From Trigonopsis variabilis (taxonomy: Eukaryota > Ascomycota > Trigonopsidomycetes > Trigonopsidales > Trigonopsidaceae), in NCBI GenBank assembly GCA_003707065.3, contig PPXM03000005.1:538501-602500 (forward strand): 64,000 nt of DNA, in the 5' to 3' direction. Below are positions 42,913 to 54,776 of the stretch, piece by piece. The stretch's first letter is position 1; each line of letters opens with the position of its first letter. The position numbers were made by a program, and so were the translations under genes. Under the pieces are notes generated by a model. It had not been told where the DNA came from. It made no database searches and was given only the letters and a program-made list of their open reading frames with translations.

Positions 42913-45900
42913 ATGGGTTAGTACCGCTGCGGTGGATTGAAGTGTTGAAACGTTGCTGATTCTGGTTGGTCAGAGGAACAGGTTGGATCGTCCTGATTCA
43001 GGCTGTCTCCTAGACTGTTTAGTGAACGATTAGGTATTCCGAAGTTTTTCCGATGGATTTCGAACCGATATCCAATGATTAGTCAACTAATCGAAGAAAA
43101 GCAGATTCCAGAGTAAGCCAAGGTCTGAAATGTCGACTAATCCTAGGTTTGATAACATGTACCTGGACATGAACTCGATTCTACGTACGAATGGAGAGAT
43201 TAGCAATACTGATTATTAGATACATGCACTCACAAGGATCCAGAACAAGATGCAACGAGGCGAATGACGGAAGAAGAGATGTACGTGGCGATCTTCACTT
43301 ATATCGACCACCTCTTCAAGAAGATCAAGCCGAAAAAGCTATTATTTATGGCTATTGATGGAGTCGCGCCGCGAGCAAAGATGAATCAACAACGATCTAG
43401 ACGATTTCGGACGGCCAAAGAGGCCGAAGAAGCTCGGCAGAAGGCGGTTGAGAGTGGCTTGGACATGCCCAAGGAAGATCCGTTCGACTCTAATGCAATT
43501 ACCCCTGGAACAGAATTCATGGCCAAGTTGAGCAAGCAATTGAGCTACTTTATCCATAAAAAGATCTCTGAAGATTCTGATTGGCAGTCGTGTGCCATTA
43601 TTTTGTCGGGACACGAGGTGCCTGGGGAAGGTGAACATAAGATCAGCGAATACATCCGCCGCTCACGAGCCCAAGAAGACTACAATCCCAACACTCGTCA
43701 TTGTTTATATGGCTTGGATGCCGATCTAATCATGTTAGGTTTGCTTAGCCACGACCCGCATTTCTGCTTGTTACGAGAAGAGGTCCTGTTTGGCAATCAA
43801 GCCAAGAAAACAAAAGGCTTGGAAGAACAAAACTTCTTTCTGTTGCATCTTTCCTTACTCCGTGAATATCTACAACTGGAGTTTTCTTCTCTCATCCCTT
43901 TGTTACCTTTCCCTTACGATTTCGAACGGATCATTGATGATTATATCTTGATTAACTTTATGGTGGGCAACGATTTCTTGCCTCATCTTCCTTCAATGAA
44001 CATCAACGAAGGCGCGCTGGTCGTCATCATGCAGTCCTACAAACACATCTTACCCAAGTGTGACGGATATCTTAATGATAATGGTGTTATAAACTTTCAT
44101 AACCTTGATCTTCTCTTGCAAGAAATTGAAAAGTACGAAGTCGAGCTGTTCGAGTCCCAAGGAGTCAGCCTTGAATGGTTCAACAAGGAGCTCGAGACCC
44201 GAGGCTTCAAGGGTGTTCCGGCCAAGGCGTCCAAAAAGAAGTTTTCCATGACCCCCAAGCAATACGAAATCTATGAGCTGATCAAGGGATTTGCATTGAA
44301 AGAACTCCTGGTATCCTTTCCTAGACCTGATGAGCCATATTTAGATCTACCGTCCGACTTATCCGAGAGTGATATATCATTTGTCAACACCTTATTATCC
44401 AAGATAAAGCTAAGGAGTTATTTTGTTGATTCTGCCCCAGATCAGGCTGATGGCCAAGGCTCCTCCAAGCACCTCCGCGTGGAGATCGACTATGGTGCCA
44501 TTTCAGAATACGAAGACGAAGATGAGCAGGAGGAACGATATTTTGAGTTGAAGCGGGTCTTTAAGAGATACGATAAGGCTGAGATTGATGATTCGATTCC
44601 CTCAGCCGATGATGCTGTCAATGAGGCCGATCTGATCAAACAACGAGAACATGAGCATTGGAAGGATAAGTACTATAAAGAAAAACTGAACTTCTCCTTG
44701 TACGACGAAGATCAAGTCAGAGCAATGGCGGAAAACTACTTGGAAGGTATGCAGTGGGTTCTTTTATATTACTATCGTGGCGTTCCCTCTTGGTCATGGT
44801 ATTTTCGGTACCATTATGCCCCGAAAATCACCGATATCCGTAAAGGGCTCAAGCTGAAACCAGAGTTCAACCTGGGAACTCCGTTCAAGCCATTTGAACA
44901 GCTGATGGGGGTGCTCCCAGCCCGTAGTCAAAAGCTGATTCCTCCTGCTTATCGCGACCTCATGACAGACGAAGAGTCTCCTATTATAGATTTCTACCCC
45001 CACACTTTCAAGGAGGACCTCAATGGAAAGAAGAACAGCTGGGAAGCGGTGGTCCAGATTCCGTTTGTGGATGAGAAGCGGTTGATTGAAGTGATGAAGA
45101 CCCGGGAAGGCGCTCTGACGACTGAAGAAAGGCAGCGGAATTCATTTGGACAGACTCGGATATATTATTATGACCCAACTCTCGACACCATCTATCCGTC
45201 ATCGCTGCCTGGAGTTTTTCTTGATATCGAGCATTGTCATTGTTTTGAAAAAGAGTATGTGTTGCCTAATATGGACGGACTCGAGTATCGACAAGGATTA
45301 CATAAAGATGCGTTCTTGGGATCGGATTTCCTGGCTGGGTTTGCTACTTTAGATACCCTTCAGTTCACTTCTGTGACTGACTTTGGCGGCGTCACCGTTT
45401 TCCAGCAACCTTCTCGAGAAGTTAGCGTCCTCATAATTATCGAGAATGAGTATCAGGGTCTTGCACCTGAAAAGATTGCTCTTCAAATTGTTGGCAAGAA
45501 GATCTTTTATAACTGGCCGTTCCTGCGAGAAGGCAAACTGATGGCTATATCTGATAGTCTGTTCCGTTATGAGGTCTCCCATACTACTGGCCATCCCACT
45601 GTTCTTCATCAACCGATGACGGATGGTGAGCAACAACAATATCGTCGGGGAGGACGTCGGATAGAGATGGATTATCTCAAAAAGAAAGGTGTTCGCATGG
45701 GAAACGTTGAATTCTTGGCTCACATTGCGCCTCTTAAAGGGCTAATGCTGAAGAGAGACGGTTCGTTGGTTAAAGAATACGATGACCTTAAAGAGATGGT
45801 CTATCCGCTGCAGATCACCGTCAAGACTGTGACTCATGAGGACGAACGATACATCGAGCGAGGGGCGCTGAAGTTGTCGGACGAATTTTCGGCTGGAGAT

Positions 45901-47466
45901 GATGTGGTGTTTTTAGGGGACTTTGCATTTGGCTCAAAATCTCGAGTCACTGAAGTGGGGCAAACGAGACTGACGTTGGAAGTTCAGCGGCCTCAAGAAC
46001 GTGAGCCAGTGATTGGCATCCAGGTTGCCAAAGAGGCCCTTACTCATAGTCGATACTATCCATCGTATGAAATCAGTCAAAAATTGGGAATTCACCCTCT
46101 TATTCTCAGCAAAATCACGTCGAGATTCAAGGTGTCGATGACTGACGGGAAACGAGCGGATATTGGATTAAACTTGAAGTATGAAGCGCAAAAGATGAAA
46201 GTGATCGACTATTCGCGCCGAATGACCAATGGATGGGAATTCTCTGATAAAGCTGTCAAACTCATTGATTCCTATAAACGTGCGTTTCCCCAGTTGTTCC
46301 ATAACTTGGCCGGCTGTATCCATAAAGATGAAATTTCGGCCAGTGACCTATTTCCTGGAAAGAGCCCAGACCAGTTGAAGGACGAGTTTGGGAACATCCG
46401 CAAATGGCTCAAAGATGCTACAAGCGGCCTCGAAGCTGTCACATTAGAGTCTGACCAGCTTGGAGCTGAGTGGGTCGACAAGATTGAGAAGTCAATGGAC
46501 CTTTACCTCGCTCGAGCTCCTCCTCCGTTGACCAAGTACGTTTCCAATATTCCTCGTGAGGCCGTATTGAAGCCTGAGAATGCCCAATACCAGCTGCGAG
46601 GTCAAAAGTTCCGGCTGGGCGATCGTGTAAGGTACTGCTCTGAGGCTGGCAGTGTTCCACTTTTTAGCTGTGGAACCGTGGTGGGGATCAATCACTACGG
46701 TATCAATGTCACCTTGGACATTCTCTTTGACCACGACTTCTTTGGTGGATCTAGCTTGGGTGGCCGATGCTCCAAGAATCGAGGAGCGACTGTTGACGCT
46801 ACGACTGCCATCAATTTGACCAATCGTCAAGTCGTCAGCCAGTCCCGTGCATCTAAAAGCCGTGTCCACAATGTCAATATGACCACTGATGTCCGACAGA
46901 ACGTTTCTAGCCGCTTGGAAGACCGCAACGGTCCTCGTGGTCGTGGGGGACTCCGAGGCCGTGGAGGCCGAGGAGACTCTGGCCGAGGGGGATTACGACC
47001 TGGAAGAGGAGGTATTAGTCGCATCAACCAACCGGACACGCATGCAGCTCAGTCTGTTCCGGCTATCTCATCGTCTAGGTCCATTCTCCAGCGGCTCGGC
47101 CAGCCTACGATCAGTTCCAACGGACATACGGCCAACAATGCCTCTGAGCCCTCTGCTGATGCAATTGCTGGTAGCTCTGCAGCCTCGCTGGAGGCGCTAC
47201 TGACCAAGGCGAAGGAAGACTATGAGAGTACTCGCCAGTCTGTCAATCCTTCGCTTGTGGCTGCTGCTCAGGCTGTTCAATCGTCTGCAGAGGCTGGAGG
47301 ATCCACGATGGAAAGCGCAGCCCGTGATTTACTTGATATGCTTCAAAACGGACATGACGAGAACCAAGCGACGGACCAAGGACGAGGTCGCGGACGTGGT
47401 CGTGGTCGCGGCCGCGGTCGAGGTCAAGGACGAGGACGAGGGCGAGGAAACAGAGGCGATGAATGA
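42913..47466 (+). CDS. XRN1: 5'-3' exoribonuclease 1 (Xrn1/Kem1)
   Basis: Four exons: 42913-42916, 43034-43112, 43147-43184 and 43220-47466 (introns 117, 34 and 35 nt); product 1455 residues. The main cytoplasmic nuclease for decapped mRNA. Splicing rebuilds the conserved start [45 protein letters not shown], so the first exon codes only ATGG. The catalytic N-terminal half has SGHEVPGEGEHKI, YGLDADLIMLGL and VGNDFLPHLPS, with the metal-binding acids. Later parts hold the PAZ/KOW/SH3-like region. The C-terminus has two Arg-Gly stretches (about 46940-47020 and 47385-47460) likely to bind RNA. It converges with SPC3. Confidence 0.96.
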
Positions 47467-47629
47467 GTGATAGACTGATCCAGTGTATTGTATGATTCAT
47501 ATGGGTAACTACTTGTGCATTTTGAGAGCGAAGTGTAACAAAGAAACCTCACATTTGATATTACCGATCAGCCAGGTCTATTTTTTTGCGTACATAAGAA
47601 ACAAGACATGAGCAATACTCGAGTGAACA

Positions 47630-48250
47630 CTAGTCATACTCGGGAAAGTCGAACCGGTATTCTCCTCTCTTTCCCCAGAGCAACAGGCCAACGTGAGGTT
47701 GAATGTTCCAATGGAGAGAGAGCTTGGCATGAGCATGCTGGAATGACGTCTGGTAGTCGTAGACATTATACTTTGTCTTTGCGTCTCTGAGCGAGAGTAC
47801 TGCATCAGCAGGATCAGAAATGATCTTGTCCCAGACCACTACATCATTTAAGACCCGACCTTTTCTCTGCTTTTTGCCCTGTCGCTTGCCTTTGATGGGA
47901 GCTGTTGTGTTATATTCGGCAGTGAGGTAGACGAAGACCTGTTTTGTGTTCCAATCGAAAAGATCCCTAAGGTCGGCATCAAGATCAAACGTTCCGGCCA
48001 AATGCTCTCTAGCAGTCCCTCGATATGGCCGATACTGTTTCATGGTCAATTTTCTAGAACATTAGCCAAACCATCACGGACCAACCAAAGCTTACGGAGC
48101 GAAGGCTTCGATGGAGGTCGTGTCTGAAGACCAAATTCCCCTCGAGTAGAGCTCCAGACAACTCAATGCAGATATTAAGACCATCAGGGTTATCAGTCCA
48201 GTAGACAGCTGGCCGATAACGGCCTGGAGCCGATTATATGATGAGAACAT
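47630..48250 (-). CDS. SPC3: Signal peptidase complex subunit 3
   Basis: Two exons: 48250-48096 and 48053-47630, intron 42 nt; product 192 residues. An ER membrane protein needed for signal-peptide cleavage by the Sec11 complex. The first exon codes the N-terminal helix: MFSSYNRLQAVIGQLSTGLI and the following LMVLISALSCLELY are typical of the SPC22/23 family. The lumenal part has FDLDADLRDLFDWNTKQVFVYLTAEY, then VVVWDKII and the YHVYDYQTSF-like stretch, ending RGEYRFDFPEY. Length matches yeast Spc3 (184). Confidence 0.93.
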
Positions 48251-49656
48251 GGCCACAGGTCGGGGTGATGGTCTCGAGGTGTCGTTGCTTGGGAACAGCG
48301 CTCACTGACGAGTTACAAAGGAGATGGCCAAGCATCATAAACTGAAACGTTACGGCCAAGTGGAACAAATAAGATTATCGTTAAATAACTCATCTCTAAA
48401 AAATCAAGGATGTCAGTTTTGATCTGGCACATGATACAGAACTACTTGTCTCCAGTCACGCAATTGAACCTTGTGCACATCTATGACTATTACTCATGGA
48501 CTGTCCGTACAAACAAAATCTTGCGCCAACTCTGAGATGCAAAACGGATAGTAGATCTTATTGTAAAGCCCGGACAAAGGTTGAAATGGGAAAGAGAGGA
48601 GATGTCTAGTGATACTCTTGCCATCTTGTAGACACTGGGATTGATCATCACAGGTAAGTAAGATTTTTCGCAGACTTATCTAGCGCCTGGCCATCTTATT
48701 TACATGATAAGGTGGTATAGAGGATGACAGCGTTCAGAGACATTGACATGCCAGGAAGAATATCTAGAAAGTGCCGAGTTTGGGATATCATTGTCTATTG
48801 TTTAGTAAACAAAGAATATCTATAATGTTGTCATTACATAAATGATATAAATGAAACAATGATCTGCAAGAAACTTGATGAGGATATGAATAGTAATTTA
48901 ATTCTCAAGACAACGATATAAAGCGACAGAGCTGCTTTGAATAATAAATCGATACTTATTTTCAATATCCAATTAATTATAACCAGAGTCGATTATATCA
49001 ATTAAGATTATCTCTTTCTATCATATTGAATTGTAGAAGAACTAGATAGCAGTCCAAAGACATTACACCCGTCCATAGCAGGTTCCTCGCACAATCTGCT
49101 AGCAACACGAGAGATTTCGCCAAACTAGATTCATCAAGAAAAGGAGGCATCTGGGTAAATTGCACAACGGTCATACTTCTCCGAAGTTGATAATATCCGA
49201 GATACTTATTGGTAAATACCCCAGTGACTTATTCCAATTTCTCCGTGGAAGTAAACGGCTCCATTTCGGCAAATCCTAAGCAAATTAATTATGAATGACA
49301 GGTAAGGCGTGGTCAAGGGTTGATTGGTAATGGGTAATGGGTAATGGGCGCTCTGACCGAGGCGGGATAGAGCAACATCAAATATCAAGCTCACGTAAGC
49401 AAATATCAATGCCATTTCGGATCACAATGGTAGGAAAACCGTCGTGAATAGAAGCAGGCACTCACATTTCACTGCATAACATCTGTATAATCGCAACCCA
49501 GAATCGCGACAGTATGAGAACATTTCCGAATACAGACTGATTAGACGATGGGTACGCCCAAGATAATGAGGTGAGCAGCCTTAATGAATCGGTCAATATT
49601 TCATATCGCCCTGGCTCAATGAAAGCTATGATATGTCTGGAATATAAAAGATATCG
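48251..49656. other. AT-rich gene-poor region
   Basis: About 1.4 kb, visibly more AT-rich than the surroundings, especially 48800-49030. The only open frames are under 70 codons and unconvincing. A short tandem GGGTAATG-like run lies near 49325-49350. It holds the SPC3 promoter and the promoter of the zinc-finger gene. Confidence 0.45.
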
Positions 49657-50796
49657 ATGATCCAGAAGAATACCATTATCTTCAATCGTTCTATTATGTC
49701 TTCTCGGCTTTATAACGAGTCTTTTCAGCTATCCAACCTATCCCATCATGAATTGAGCTTGAGTGAGACGAATGACAATCCCATTCCCCACAATCTTGGT
49801 ACTTCATCTTGCCCACGGTTCGGAGACGTCTATTGCCCTGCAGATATAACAACTGATCCCTCAGAATACTTGTTCACACTGGCAGGCCTTTCTGTTGATT
49901 CACTCTTTGATGATCGAACACATTCGTCTTCATCGGAAGACACAGAGAATAATCAGCCCGAGCAGTTCATCAGCTTTGAAAACAATGATGACAAGTTAGC
50001 ATCGGACTCTGAATTGCGATATGAGCTATTAAATAAGTTGGACTCATTTCTCAGCCCAGAATATTCGCATTTGGCTTTTGTTGATCAGGCGACGCCAGAA
50101 CTGGCTACATCTATGGATATGGGGCGTCATTCATGTCCAGTCCAGGACCATTTCGAGGAAAACGAGTATGAGAACCTCAGCTTAGCTCCATTTGGGGCTA
50201 ATCCATCCAGCAGAGAATCCTCTTACTTTACAAGCTCACGCGAAACTACTGCAGTCGAGAATTCGCCAGTGTCGAGCTTAGGAGAATTATCCAATGAAAC
50301 CTTACTAGGGCTATTGGCAGGAGATGGTGTTCGGATTGAGAACTCCATTGCTCTAGATGGCTCAATTCTGTCTTGTCCCGGCGTCGCTACAGTTTGCGAG
50401 CCGTCGACTTCAAATGGACGACGAGGGGCGGCGAAGACTACAAAAGGGAGTGGTCGCGCCAAGAAGCGCTATACTTGCCCCATTTGTAATAAATCCCTTG
50501 CCCGAGACTTGGCCCGGCACATGAGAACTCATGAAGACCAGGCCCGTTTTGTTTGTCCTTTTCCCAGGACCAAGTGTCCTCATAAGAGAGGTCAGTTCAA
50601 TCGATGTTACGACCAGAAGAAGCATCTCCTCCATGCTCATTTTGTATTCACAGACAGAAAAATCAAGAGGCTCCACAATCTAGGGGACAAGATTGGGTAT
50701 AAGGGAAGATGCATATGTGGAGCTCATACAGACTCAGAGTCTTTCCTGCAGTACCACATTGGGCTTGGTCTCTGTCCTCTCCTTTATGAAAGTTAG
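49657..50796 (+). CDS. C2H2 zinc-finger protein, likely transcription factor
   Basis: 379 residues, no intron. The first 265 residues are Ser/Glu/Asn-rich and probably an activation region. The C-terminus has a classical finger YTCPICNKSLARDLARHMRTH, then a variant finger with FVCPFPRTKCPHKRGQFNRCYDQKKHLLHAHF, and a third Cys/His cluster (RCICGAHTDSESFLQYHIGLGLCPLL). The basic linker GAAKTTKGSGRAKKR before the fingers may be a nuclear signal. The target genes are unknown. Its 3' end is followed within 30-60 bp by an inverted partial copy of its own finger-coding sequence, so its mRNA may fold into a long hairpin. Confidence 0.8.
   Translation: MIQKNTIIFNRSIMSSRLYNESFQLSNLSHHELSLSETNDNPIPHNLGTSSCPRFGDVYCPADITTDPSEYLFTLAGLSVDSLFDDRTHSSSSEDTENNQPEQFISFENNDDKLASDSELRYELLNKLDSFLSPEYSHLAFVDQATPELATSMDMGRHSCPVQDHFEENEYENLSLAPFGANPSSRESSYFTSSRETTAVENSPVSSLGELSNETLLGLLAGDGVRIENSIALDGSILSCPGVATVCEPSTSNGRRGAAKTTKGSGRAKKRYTCPICNKSLARDLARHMRTHEDQARFVCPFPRTKCPHKRGQFNRCYDQKKHLLHAHFVFTDRKIKRLHNLGDKIGYKGRCICGAHTDSESFLQYHIGLGLCPLLYES
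50374..50770 (+). repeat. Inverted repeat, arm A (inside zinc-finger gene)
   Basis: This arm covers the finger-coding region and pairs with arm B in reverse complement. The best part, 50507-50649 (143 bp), matches 50914-51057 at every base except one extra A in arm B. Outside that core the match continues with mismatches and small deletions. Confidence 0.85.
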
Positions 50797-50826
50797 AGAG
50801 CTCAGCATAACTCAAGACCAATTTTA

Positions 50827-51140
50827 GTGTGATATTCAGAAAGACTTAGAGTCTGTTTGAGCTCCACGCATGCAATCTTGTCTCCAAGATTGTGGGCGCT
50901 ATGTCATGTATCTGAATACAAAATGAGCATGGAGGAGATGCTTCTTCTGGTCGTAACATCGATTGAACTGACCTCTCTTATGAGGACACTTGGTCCTGGG
51001 AAAAAGGACAAACAAAACGGGCCTGGTCTTCATGAGTTCTCATGTGCCGGGCCAAGTCGGGGCAAGGGATTTATTGCAAATGGGGCAAGTATAGCGCTTC
51101 TCTAGCCCGAGCTCTCCCATCTGTAGTGACGCCGGGACAA
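50827..51140 (-). pseudogene. Inverted repeat, arm B: inverted partial copy of the zinc-finger gene
   Basis: A reverse-complement copy of the finger-coding part of the gene at 49657-50796, separated from it by about 56 bp. The 144-bp core (50914-51057) is identical to the gene but for one inserted A. Toward 51140 a stretch of about 50 bp is missing between two TGTAG points; near 50870 about 15 bp are missing. The copy has no start and is not a gene itself. The near-perfect core beside diverged flanks suggests either a recent copy with gene conversion, or a fragment from a related gene elsewhere. Confidence 0.85.
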
Positions 51141-51536
51141 GACGCGTAGGATATCACCAGGAATCCGGTTTTTCAATCGGAACACCATCTCCTGCTTGAC
51201 CCCTAACGCAATAATTCCAATTCATGTTTTGATATATTTATAAATAGGTCTATAATTGCTGTCTGTAGATATTGTCGTATATATAGAGGTTATAGATATA
51301 GTCAATTGCACGCAAAAGTCGCTAGCACATCCTCTCGTAAAGATATCAGCATATATTCAACATTTGCGCGGTTCCCATCTTTTAGATGAAACTATGGCAG
51401 TAAAAATTAGTCTGTCTTTTTCTAACGTGACAAACAAAGAAGAGCAATTATCTCAATCGCATAGGAAAGCCTTGTGTTTGAGTAACGCATCAAGAACCTC
51501 ATAGACTAGCTGGATCTGGCTAGGATACAATAATGC

Positions 51537-51546
51537 NNNNNNNNNN
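51537..51546. other. Assembly gap (10 N)
   Basis: Ten unknown bases. The true length may differ. It precedes an A-rich stretch, which is a common cause of a sequencing or assembly break. Confidence 0.95.
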
Positions 51547-51593
51547 AAAAACACAAAACACAGGTGAATCAGGGTAGGAAAAAAAGGTAAATG

Positions 51594-51629
<36 letters not shown>
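51594..51629 (+). repeat. Poly-A tract of 36
   Basis: An uninterrupted run of 36 A, preceded by an A-rich stretch. It could be a microsatellite or the tail of a retrocopied sequence whose body lies in or left of the gap; I see no recognisable body. Confidence 0.9.
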
Positions 51630-51631
<2 letters not shown>

Positions 51632-52051
51632 AAAAGAAGGGAATGAGCTTCAACTGCGAGGGCCTTTTCGAGCATTGGTATAGCACGCCTTAGAGTTGAG
51701 AGGGATCAAGGAGATGCTGACTTTAAATAACATAGAGACTTTATATCATAATAGTTATCAACTCTTTTTTTTTCACCGGTCGCTTTCCATAGTGTCAGTG
51801 CGGATGAGTAGTGCGCGTGAAGCTTCAGAGTAAGTGCGTATCGTTGTCAGCCCAGGGTAAATAGGATTGTGCTTCTGATCTGCATACCTTGAATGATTCA
51901 CTGTAGTCTATTATTGTCTATAAGTACGTATGACTATAAGTCATGTTGTTAGTCCCAGTAGGTACGACTTATTGGCACATTCTTTCTCTTCACATGGCTA
52001 AAATACACGATAGACAGACAGACCAGCAGTCCACTAATCAAAGATCCTCCG

Positions 52052-54776
52052 CTATTTCTCACAAATCCATTCTCCGAAAACGCACCAAGCCTGACCATCA
52101 TCTGAAAGGACCAGGCCCCTCCAAGTACCTCGCTCGTTGCAAGCGGTAGAAACTTCATAATGAGTATAAAAAGGATCAGTAATGGAAGCAACTGAGTCTG
52201 AATTAGTTGGGGCACTGTTTGAACACTTGTTCATCCTTGAGATCTTCCCACTTGGAGACTGTAAAGCTATCCGGGTATTCGACGTGCCTGTAGTCCCCAC
52301 TGATGAAAAATGGCACTTGACTTTAAAGGAGTAGGTGTTTTCCAGCAACAGATCACCACATTGAGGTTGAATAACGTAAATATCCCTACTTTTCGCCCGA
52401 GAGTTCCCGTACGTCCTGATGACGCTAAAAGGAGCATTTTCGCCACTGTGCATCAATGCAATACTACAAAGTAGTGAGCCTTCACTATCCTTGGAGTCAT
52501 CTTGCGGTTTTCTGCAGACATCCAGCGTTCCCTGTCGCTTACCATAAGGTATAAACGCCTTGATACGATAGTAGCGGCTTCCTTTCAGCCAGTAGGGCTG
52601 AGCCAACATCCTCATCTCTTTCTCAGGACCGGTGTTTATGTATCCATCTCGACTATTCGGGTCCACAACTAGTCCTCCTATTCTCATATTCGCATAGCAC
52701 TCGAGTCCTTGGGGAATCCTGACGTCGACTTGGAATATTTCCAATCCGTTTAATCTTGCCATACTAGTATTATAATTCATAATCTCACATTCGTCGCTGC
52801 CGGGCCCGATTAAAGGTAAGGAAAACGCAAAATCTCGGGATAGAGGTGGTAACAAATGCTGGTTCGAAGGTTTCAACGGCACATGAGTCGAGATAAACCG
52901 AGAAGGATTCTCCAAAAAGAAAATATCAGATCCCTGTCTAAATGACTTGAACATAGGTCGTCGTGGGTAAGCCACGTTACCAACAACGACATCACAGAAC
53001 CTCCATTGATCTTCAACCAAGACCGAGGTCCAGTAGTAACCACTGGACGAATTAGATATCAACCGCTGGTCATATAAGGTATCAGGAAACTTTATTGTGC
53101 CTTGGACTACCGTGCACTGGACCCTGAAATAAGTGCAGATATACCTGAAAAGCTGGCATAGTTCATATGAGGTAGCGCATTGCCTTTTCAACACGTGAGT
53201 GAAAAAGAGATCCTGCTGGCCGGTACTGGAAGCAGTCTGAAAAGAGATTTTGACTTCTTCGTCGTCTCCGTCGATCCATCTGATCTTGGAAGCACAGAAT
53301 ATATAAGCAAAGCGAGCAGCATCGACATCAGTCCGAATGTGCGAGCTTATACTCATCCTCAAAATACTATCAATACCCCATTCAGGCAGTCTGGTGAGGT
53401 CCAAGTTCGTCAAGACCCCATCGATTTCGTACGAGATGGCTAATACATTGTCATATACCATTCCTTCACGTCCTTCGCATGCGCAAGCTCTCCATTCCTC
53501 GCAAGGAGAATTTCCAGAAAAACCTTGAAGGACTTGTCTCTCTCGCCTAGCTTGACGTTCTCGCTTGCTGACGGAGTTCGCCCGATTCACATCACGTCTT
53601 ACAGCCATCCAGTCACTGGCATTTGTGGACCTGTTAGGCACTCGTGTTATATCGTTTGACGACGCTTCGGATACCCCACTGTAGCCTGCTGACGACGTTG
53701 CATCCTCTGATGAAGCGGAAGACATCTCTGAGAACTGATGTTCGTTCGAAGAAGTAAACAACCGTTTAAAAGACCATTTCTTCTTGTCTCTAGGTGAAAT
53801 GTCTTGAACATAGGTAGGAGTAGCTGACGGTAAAGCGGCGACAGGAGTCACATCGTGGCTCACGCTGACAACGCGATGCTTTATCTGGGGTTCTTTTTCC
53901 TTTTTAGCTAGCCTTCTTCTGGCCAAGCTTCCTGCAGAAGTTGCACTCTGCTCACTCCATTGCGTGGTCTCTGTCCGATCTGATAGCCGACGAGCCTTGT
54001 TGAAAAGTCTCGAGTGAACAGGAACAGGAGGTGGGGGTGGTATCTCTTCGATATGCTTGTCGTATTTTGGAACGGGAGGAAGCTTCGCTTTGTCTTTTGA
54101 CACGGGCGAGGCTGACAGATCCGGACTATAGAGAGAAAGGCTCTTGGGCGAATCACCGATAAGTTCTAACTTATCAAGTGTGTCAAACATATCGTACATC
54201 TCTTCCTCTCTGTCATCTTCGTCGTAAGTCTTGGCTTCGCTCGCGTCGCGATCCTCAGCATTGTTTCGATACGAAACTCTGTGTGGAGGAGGCTGGGGTA
54301 TAGCTTCTTCAAATATCGACTCTTGTAATGAGTCAATACTTTCGAGAGACCCGTTGCGTTTGTGGCTAGACAAACTCATCCAGTCATCTTGGTCATGACC
54401 ACGCACGGTCGTCTGAGAATCTTGGCTGATTCGACTCATTTTCGACTGCATCCGACTAACTTCTTTGTAAGGCGATCCCACTGGCTTATCTGGCTGTTTG
54501 TTCCTAGACGAGTCAGCAAAAACGCGACAAACACCGCGTATATACTTACACCAAGACAACAAAATTCCTCGGAAACGAGCCATGGGCCTTTGTTCTTTTC
54601 AATTGTCCATACCACCAGTTGCCGTCTCCAGGGTGTAAAGCTTCAATCAGATCTCCTTCTACAAAGCCAAGGTCACCTGGCCGTTAATACAAAGCTCCCT
54701 CAGCTTCCTTACTCTTCTCTTCTCCCGAGAACGAAAACACAGCCCGACATAGACACGGAAACTGGATCTCATCCAT
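52052..54776 (-). CDS. CYK3: Cytokinesis protein Cyk3 (SH3 plus transglutaminase-like)
   Basis: Three exons: 54776-54713, 54676-54550 and 54503-52052 (introns 36 and 46 nt); product 880 residues. The two small 5' exons build an SH3 domain (about residues 8-64): CRAVFSFSGEEK-SDLGFVEGDLIEAL, then GDGNWWYGQLKRT and GSFPRNFVVLV. A long Ser-rich middle follows, then a transglutaminase-like fold (about 420-570) and the C-terminal Cyk3 region ending WRGLVLSDDGQAWCVFGEW. Cyk3 acts at the division site, with Hof1/Inn1 in yeast, to promote septum formation. The expected catalytic Cys seems replaced by Ser (ATSYEL) and the His of HAW by Tyr (GYYW), so the fold is probably non-catalytic, as in yeast Cyk3. 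Confidence 0.9.

Larger units (their letters stand above)
51141..52051. other. AT-rich intergenic region
   Basis: About 900 bp between the inverted copy and the end of the CYK3 gene. It holds an assembly gap and a long A tract, listed separately. No gene is supported. Confidence 0.45.
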
